Shown here one piece after another: positions 58,501-64,000 of a DNA stretch of 64,000 bases. The position numbers and the translations under genes were made by a program. Within the stretch, counting starts at the first letter, position 1, and the number at the start of each line of letters is the position of its first letter. The stretch comes from Euwallacea fornicatus (taxonomy: Eukaryota > Arthropoda > Insecta > Coleoptera > Curculionidae), in contig NC_089541.1 in assembly GCF_040115645.1 (NCBI RefSeq), positions 6,448,001 to 6,512,000 on the forward strand. Reading direction: 5' to 3'. The notes beneath the pieces were generated by a model. It ran no database searches. It was not told where the DNA came from and saw nothing but the letters and a program-made list of their open reading frames with translations.

Positions 58501-61500
58501 ATTACTTCGTTATTAAACCCTCACTCTTATAATAGTTTATTGTCCGATTGTGAGTTGTTCCTCGTCTACAGACATAACGTGATTGCGTTAACCAAGTGAG
58601 TAAATTTCAAATATATCCTTTAATTTGAAATTGCGGTGCAATTGAAATAAAAAAAAAACACTTCAAATCTGAAATTGGTTCGATTTATTAATATACATAA
58701 TGACCCAAATAATTTTAAAAAAATTCAAAAAAGCATTCCTCGAAGAATAATTGTTAGATAATTTGCAGACACTTACCTGCTAGTATCTTCTCATGATAGT
58801 AGGTACTTGTCTACTTATATGGGTGCCCGCTCAATATTAAAATATATACATTTGGGACATGCGAGTTTGTTTTAAGTACTGATAGTACCGTTTACGTAAT
58901 TAGGCTTAAAACAATTAAATTATTGTTAAGTCTAGCTTTTCACTCATGATTTGTAGGCATGAACTGAATGCGGTGGAAAAAATGGGGTAAATATTTAAAA
59001 CGAAAAAGCAAACAAAGACTGACGTCTTTAATTTTTCCAATGGTTTTGTTTAATTTATGTTTCGTTTTGTGAATTAGCTTAAGAGACAGTAAATTAACTG
59101 ACAACTTAATGTGATAAATAATACTTTTAAAAATACTTTTTTTAAATGAAAAAATCTCTAAGCAGAAATATATTGACATCAATTTTTCGGCTCTAAAAAT
59201 AGAGTTTAAAAGGTACTCTGAGTTATTTAATACTAATAATGTAGAAATTAATCGTGTTAATTCGTTCCTAAAAAAATCATTCAAGTTCTAAAACTGGCCA
59301 CAGATATTAGCAACAATAACATCAGAGTTCTTAAAACCGTTATAGACTAATAAACTCTTATATATAAGTAGAAGATATAATGCCGATTAGAAATTCCATG
59401 GAAATATTTGTAAAATAACGCAACAAATTATAATCAATCTACTTTGAATGGTAATATATTGTGCCTTGAAGAGGAGATTACAGAGGTGAAATGAAAAAGA
59501 TATTTGTGGGGAACGAACGAGATTGAAAGAAGAAGAATTGAAAAAATGTTAATTTTGTGTTCTTTACGTACGTGGTGAAAAATAAAATTGACAAAATATG
59601 TAGTCATAAAATAATCTGCAAATAGAGTCTTTGCATTAAAAAATTTTAGGTAGCACGATACCTTTGATATTGTGTATGAACAGTAAAAGGCTCATCTTCA
59701 TTGGTCAAGAAATAGTATATGACTTGGCAAAGCGCGCTGAAAAGTTCATATAAAAAGTAAAATTTTCCAAAAAAAATATAAGAATCGAAAGGGTCCGCCT
59801 CAGTAAGTCTGCTCAATAACCACTAGTCTATAAAATTTTAAAAACATAATAAACTAAATATTGGACGTAAACAATCAAATTTACGTCTAGATTACGCAAT
59901 AAATGTTTCACAATTTGATAATGCACAATTAAACAACTTTAGAAGATGCGAAGTTTTGAAAACCGAAATAGCGATTTAATAGACCTTCCAAGTAAATGGG
60001 TTTCAAGAACAACTATTCCTGGGGTACTTCTCGCAAAGATGGTAAAATTTTTAATATTTCAATTTTGTTGGCTAACAGACACTGGCGTATTGGGCCACAA
60101 TATTATAAGCATTTTTTAAAACCATTTTTAACTAGTTATATAAACTTTTTATAAATTCGGGAGGCACAGGATTTGCCTTTGGAAGCTGACACAATCCATA
60201 TGTGAAAGAGTACAAATTTAATGGGTTTTAGAAGTTTTGATTTTTGTTTTGTGGAAAAACCTGAGATTGTAAAAATATTTTCAACCTAACGTAACTTCTA
60301 GTTAAACCGGAAACTGACCCTTATCTAATTTTTTTAAATGGATCATGGCCGTTTTTTGAACGAAAAGAGTTTTTTTGTCGAAAATAAACATGTATAGTCC
60401 ATCAGGTGTTCGATCTTTAAAGATAAATGGTCAGGAAATAATGCCGCAGGGGGTGGCATTTGAAGAACTTGATAAAGCACGCAAAGTCTTTATGAGAAAG
60501 GCAATTAAGTAAGATATCAGTCTTCCCTATAGATTCCAAAATTGTTTTTTTTTTTAAATAATTCATACAGCAAAATCAAATACTTATAATACTTTTTTTC
60601 TAAGTACATAGTTCCACGAGTCATGTATAACACGAAAGTCATAATCCAATGTTTTTGACTGGAAAACCCTTTCTAATACTTTATCAAACAGTCAAAAACA
60701 ATATGCAGCTGATAAGTTATTCTAGCCAGTTTTTAAGTGTTTGTTTTATCACTAGAAGCGAAAACACGTGAAATTTGATCAAATATGTCTCAAAATAACA
60801 TAACAATCACGTGTAGGCACAAAATTGCGGGGTACACTGTTCTGGGATTAAAGGTTGGTGAGAAACCGAAATTGTTCACGAAACAGCCACATGAGGAGTT
60901 GAAAATAATTTGCGTCATAACGTTTTAAATAACTTTTTTGGCTAATTACCAAAAGCAGTCTCATGACTAAATCGAACTAAAAAAATGTCACATTTGCATA
61001 TTGAGATATGTGGCATTTTATGAGCCGTGAAATTCTAATAGCTTACTTAAGCAATACTATGGTATGTTGCTACTTGAAAATTCATTAATAAAGAATAACA
61101 ATCCTTCCGAAGTAAGCTCTTTGTAAACAATTCCTAATAGGTCAGACTTGGAATTTTTCCTACTTTGCTCGTCGCTTTAGAACAAATATTGGCAGTATTT
61201 CAACAAAAATCGTTCGTATACATTGTTTCAAGGGCCGTTCAAGGTACGTTCGGCTAAAGCTAAATTACACTACTTTGTCCCAGGCATCACCAATGCTTTA
61301 TCTGCGCCTTGAACCTCTAAAAACAACGGTCAATTCGTAATTTTATCGTCCAGCCGGGTCCAGGTGATATTACATTCTAAGTTCAATAAAGCACGGTGGT
61401 TTAATGACTGAAACTTTGTAGTCTATTCGCATCGGAGGTAGAAAAGTTGAAAAGAAATTCGTCAAATAAAAAAAAGGAACAAACTGCTGTCGGTCTTTGA

Positions 61501-64000
61501 ATGTGAGTGATAAGGAAGCGTAAACAGATGGTTTTCCAAGTGGAAAGCCATGTTATTGTGTTTGACGACTACTGTTACACTTTGGTGACAATTGGTTATT
61601 AATTTAGTCTAAACAAACCGAGCCTGATAAGTAAATGGATTGAATGATGCAGTAATAGGCTTGTTGTAACAACAATGGGAATCACGTTGAGCTAGAGCCA
61701 GGCAAGAAATCGGGATTTACACAACAATGACTGATTTTGCGTCAGCTATTTCGAGCAAGTTTGAATAGATGGAAAAAATGGTTACGTCATCGAATAGTCT
61801 TTTTTTGCAAGAAAATTACTTTTTTTCACAACTGTTTTAGTCATTTACGACTGAGTCTCAGGAATAAGGAACGGATTTGTTGCATGACATCATTGTGGTA
61901 AAATAACAAATGGGAAATTTTCTAATCCCAGTAACATCACGAAGAAAAAACTAAATTGGGAATTATAATTGCCGAGCTTCGATAGTAAATTTTTGTTTTA
62001 AATTTATTAATTTTCTAAAAAATCTATAATTATTTGTAATATGGATGGTGAGTCCCTTATGTGTGTCTAGAAAATTAACCCTTTTCTTTCGATTAACAGT
62101 TAAGATTAAATATTTATAATTTCTTGTAGAGACAAATAAGTCTTTTTCCATGGAAAGGACAAATGTGTATGTCAGAAGTAGTTAACGAATGTTATTGTTT
62201 TATAAAAATATAGAAAGACAAACTAACTAATTTATTATTACTCAACCGCACCTCTGTCTTTCTATATCTCTCCTTCCTATTTTCTGCTCTCGCCTTTCCT
62301 TCTCTGTTCTCAAGACGTCTAGTCCCAGAAGGGATTCCCCGACAGTCGGTCAATTGGTAGCAGCGCTAGTAGTAACTTCGTTCAACCATGCTTCATCCTT
62401 AGATAATGCTGTCAGTTTGCCGGTCATTATCGTTTTATTAAGTCTATTGCCATAATACTAAAATTTAAGAATTTCTAAATTTCCGACAGATACATATATC
62501 ATTACAGCTGATGCGGAAAATGAGCCGCGCTCATTCTGCGGATAAAGGGAGATCTGAGTTATTTTCGAGTCCCGAAGCTACTCGATATATGTACGTACAG
62601 AACCATAAACCTCTTTTTGACACAATTTTCTGGATCTGGAGAATGGTAGAAAAGACATCACAGTAAACTGCATGCCTTATGATTCTCTTTTCAGAGCGAG
62701 TTGTGGGATCATGTTTGCATAATTTCTTAAGCCGAACCAGAACTCTTACTTAGGCCGCTCTAAAACATTAGCATTCCTACTTAAATAATTTAATTTGCGG
62801 CATTTGGTGAGAGCAATGCTGGCCTAATTCTTAAAGTCGGTCGGTGTACAGGGTAACCAGAAAATTTCTACACAAGCTACTTGTATGCTTTAATAAATTA
62901 TTCGTCAATCTTTCTCTTAACATACTGGAACTTGTGCTCAGACTTCAAACCTGATCTTCACCTACAACATGCCCTTTTTCGGTTTAAAAATGCGATGCCT
63001 TGTTCATAACAGTTTCCTTGAATTAAAATCGGAAAAAACCTTGTCGAAGATCAAGATATTGACATAAAACATCTTGTAGATATGTGTGGTTGTTGATGAG
63101 ACGTGCAAACTAAAACCGTTATTTAATTCGCAATGGTTCGCAATTTTCTCGTATATTCAACGTCCTTGACATCAAGAATAGCATCATACTGTTATGTTAT
63201 TGTATTTACATATTTTTGTCTCAGTGATGTTTCATATTATATCATATTTGGGTGCAAATTGTAAACTTTGCTCAATACTGCAAGATTTGAATAAGGACCA
63301 TCAGTTTCGAACCAAAAATATGATTGAAAAAGCATTGACTTGGATGGGCCTCTTTGTTTATTTTGGATCTCACTGCCTATAAAAATAAACGTTGAAGCTG
63401 GATTTGTGCCAGTATTTTTCGGCAAGTGTACGAAAACCTTATTGTGGAATTTCTATCTTCTCCGGGCGCTTTACTTAGGATTTTTCCTAAGCAAACTTTC
63501 GTGGAATATTCCCGCAATGAAATTAAATACTCCCTGTTGGATTTCTCTTGTAAGAACTATATCAAATAAAATGAATAATTAATAATTGTTAAAGTTCTTA
63601 GCTACCTACCTAAGGTGCGTTTTTTGCTTTCACTCGCTATAGGGAAAGTGCTGGATTAAATTCAATGATTTATGACATGCATTCATAAGATTCTAAGGTC
63701 TATTTCAATAATAATAGAACAAATTTGATAACATTCTCAACTAAAGACGTATTTCTCTAATACTCGAACAAGGCACGTACCTTCCTATTGAAATTTGTTT
63801 GAATAATGAATTTTTATTTGGCAAATTACAATAATGGCGAGAGAAGCTTTTGGGTTTATTTCATTTTGGAGCTGCAGGTTGGTCTTTGAGTAAATTGTAA
63901 GGTGGATTTCAATTATACAAGAATTATAGGTTTTCGTTGTAATTGTAAGAATACCAGTGAGGAGGTATATGAAGTTACACTAAAATAGAAAGAATAATTT
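55568..64000. other. 8.4-kb region upstream of SLC5 without a recognised gene
   Basis: AT-rich DNA; open frames such as 56486-56725, 58940-59284 and 63340-63582 show no recognisable domain or splice context. At 62849 TA is followed by CAGGGTAACCAGAAAATTTC, a possible transposon end without a partner in the window. A pyrimidine-rich tract lies at about 62240-62310. The SLC5 promoter and any 5' UTR exon probably lie somewhere in this region. Confidence 0.5.

Noticed and set aside
1..64000. CRISPR arrays, operons or ribosome-binding sites
   Set aside because: The genome is eukaryotic; the only regular short repeats are the 21-bp and 43-bp tandem arrays, which have no spacers.

Overview
The window is eukaryotic and reads as an insect genome, most likely a beetle. 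The DNA is AT-rich. Protein genes are split by GT-AG introns from 48 bp to several kb. The families present are an octopamine receptor, a Tret1-like sugar transporter, R&R cuticle proteins and an insect-type SLC5 carrier. The transposon load (Tc1, mariner, and TIR elements of the DUF4817/DDE transposase type) is typical of beetles. The order-level call is an inference; no rRNA or species-diagnostic sequence is present.

Layout. (1) 1-6.5 kb, plus strand: the last three coding exons of an alpha1-type octopamine receptor (Oamb-like), with a solo LTR and a TIR transposon in one intron. (2) 9.7-16.0 kb, minus: a complete six-exon Tret1-like sugar transporter (487 aa by my splicing), with a decayed transposon in intron 4. 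(3) 16.5-18.9 kb, minus: a six-exon cuticle protein (360 aa) with two R&R chitin-binding domains. (4) 20.2-24.1 kb, minus: a four-exon cuticle protein (266 aa) with five PEV-type repeats, an internal RKRR site and a 48-nt in-frame intron. Its 3-kb first intron holds another transposon derivative. (5) 27.5-29.6 kb: two identical tRNA-Gly(GCC) genes in opposite orientation with a dead Tc1 element between them. (6) 29.6-38.3 kb: gene-poor DNA with retroelement-like debris. (7) 38.4-55.5 kb, minus: a complete eight-exon SLC5 sodium-coupled transporter (653 aa). Its introns hold a mariner next to an older TIR element, a 43-bp minisatellite and a long fold-back element. (8) 55.5-64 kb: no recognisable gene.

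The genes do not form one pathway. Two neighbouring cuticle genes, each with a TATA element and a tiny first exon that opens the signal peptide, look like a small cuticle cluster beside a sugar carrier. The most distinctive signals are the two-domain cuticle gene, the internally duplicated cuticle precursor with a convertase-like site at the junction, complementary deletion derivatives of one transposon superfamily, the solo LTR abutting a TIR element, and the intronic fold-back. I found no CRISPR, no operon and no clear undescribed multi-gene system. All exon joins come from splice motifs and reading phase, not transcripts.
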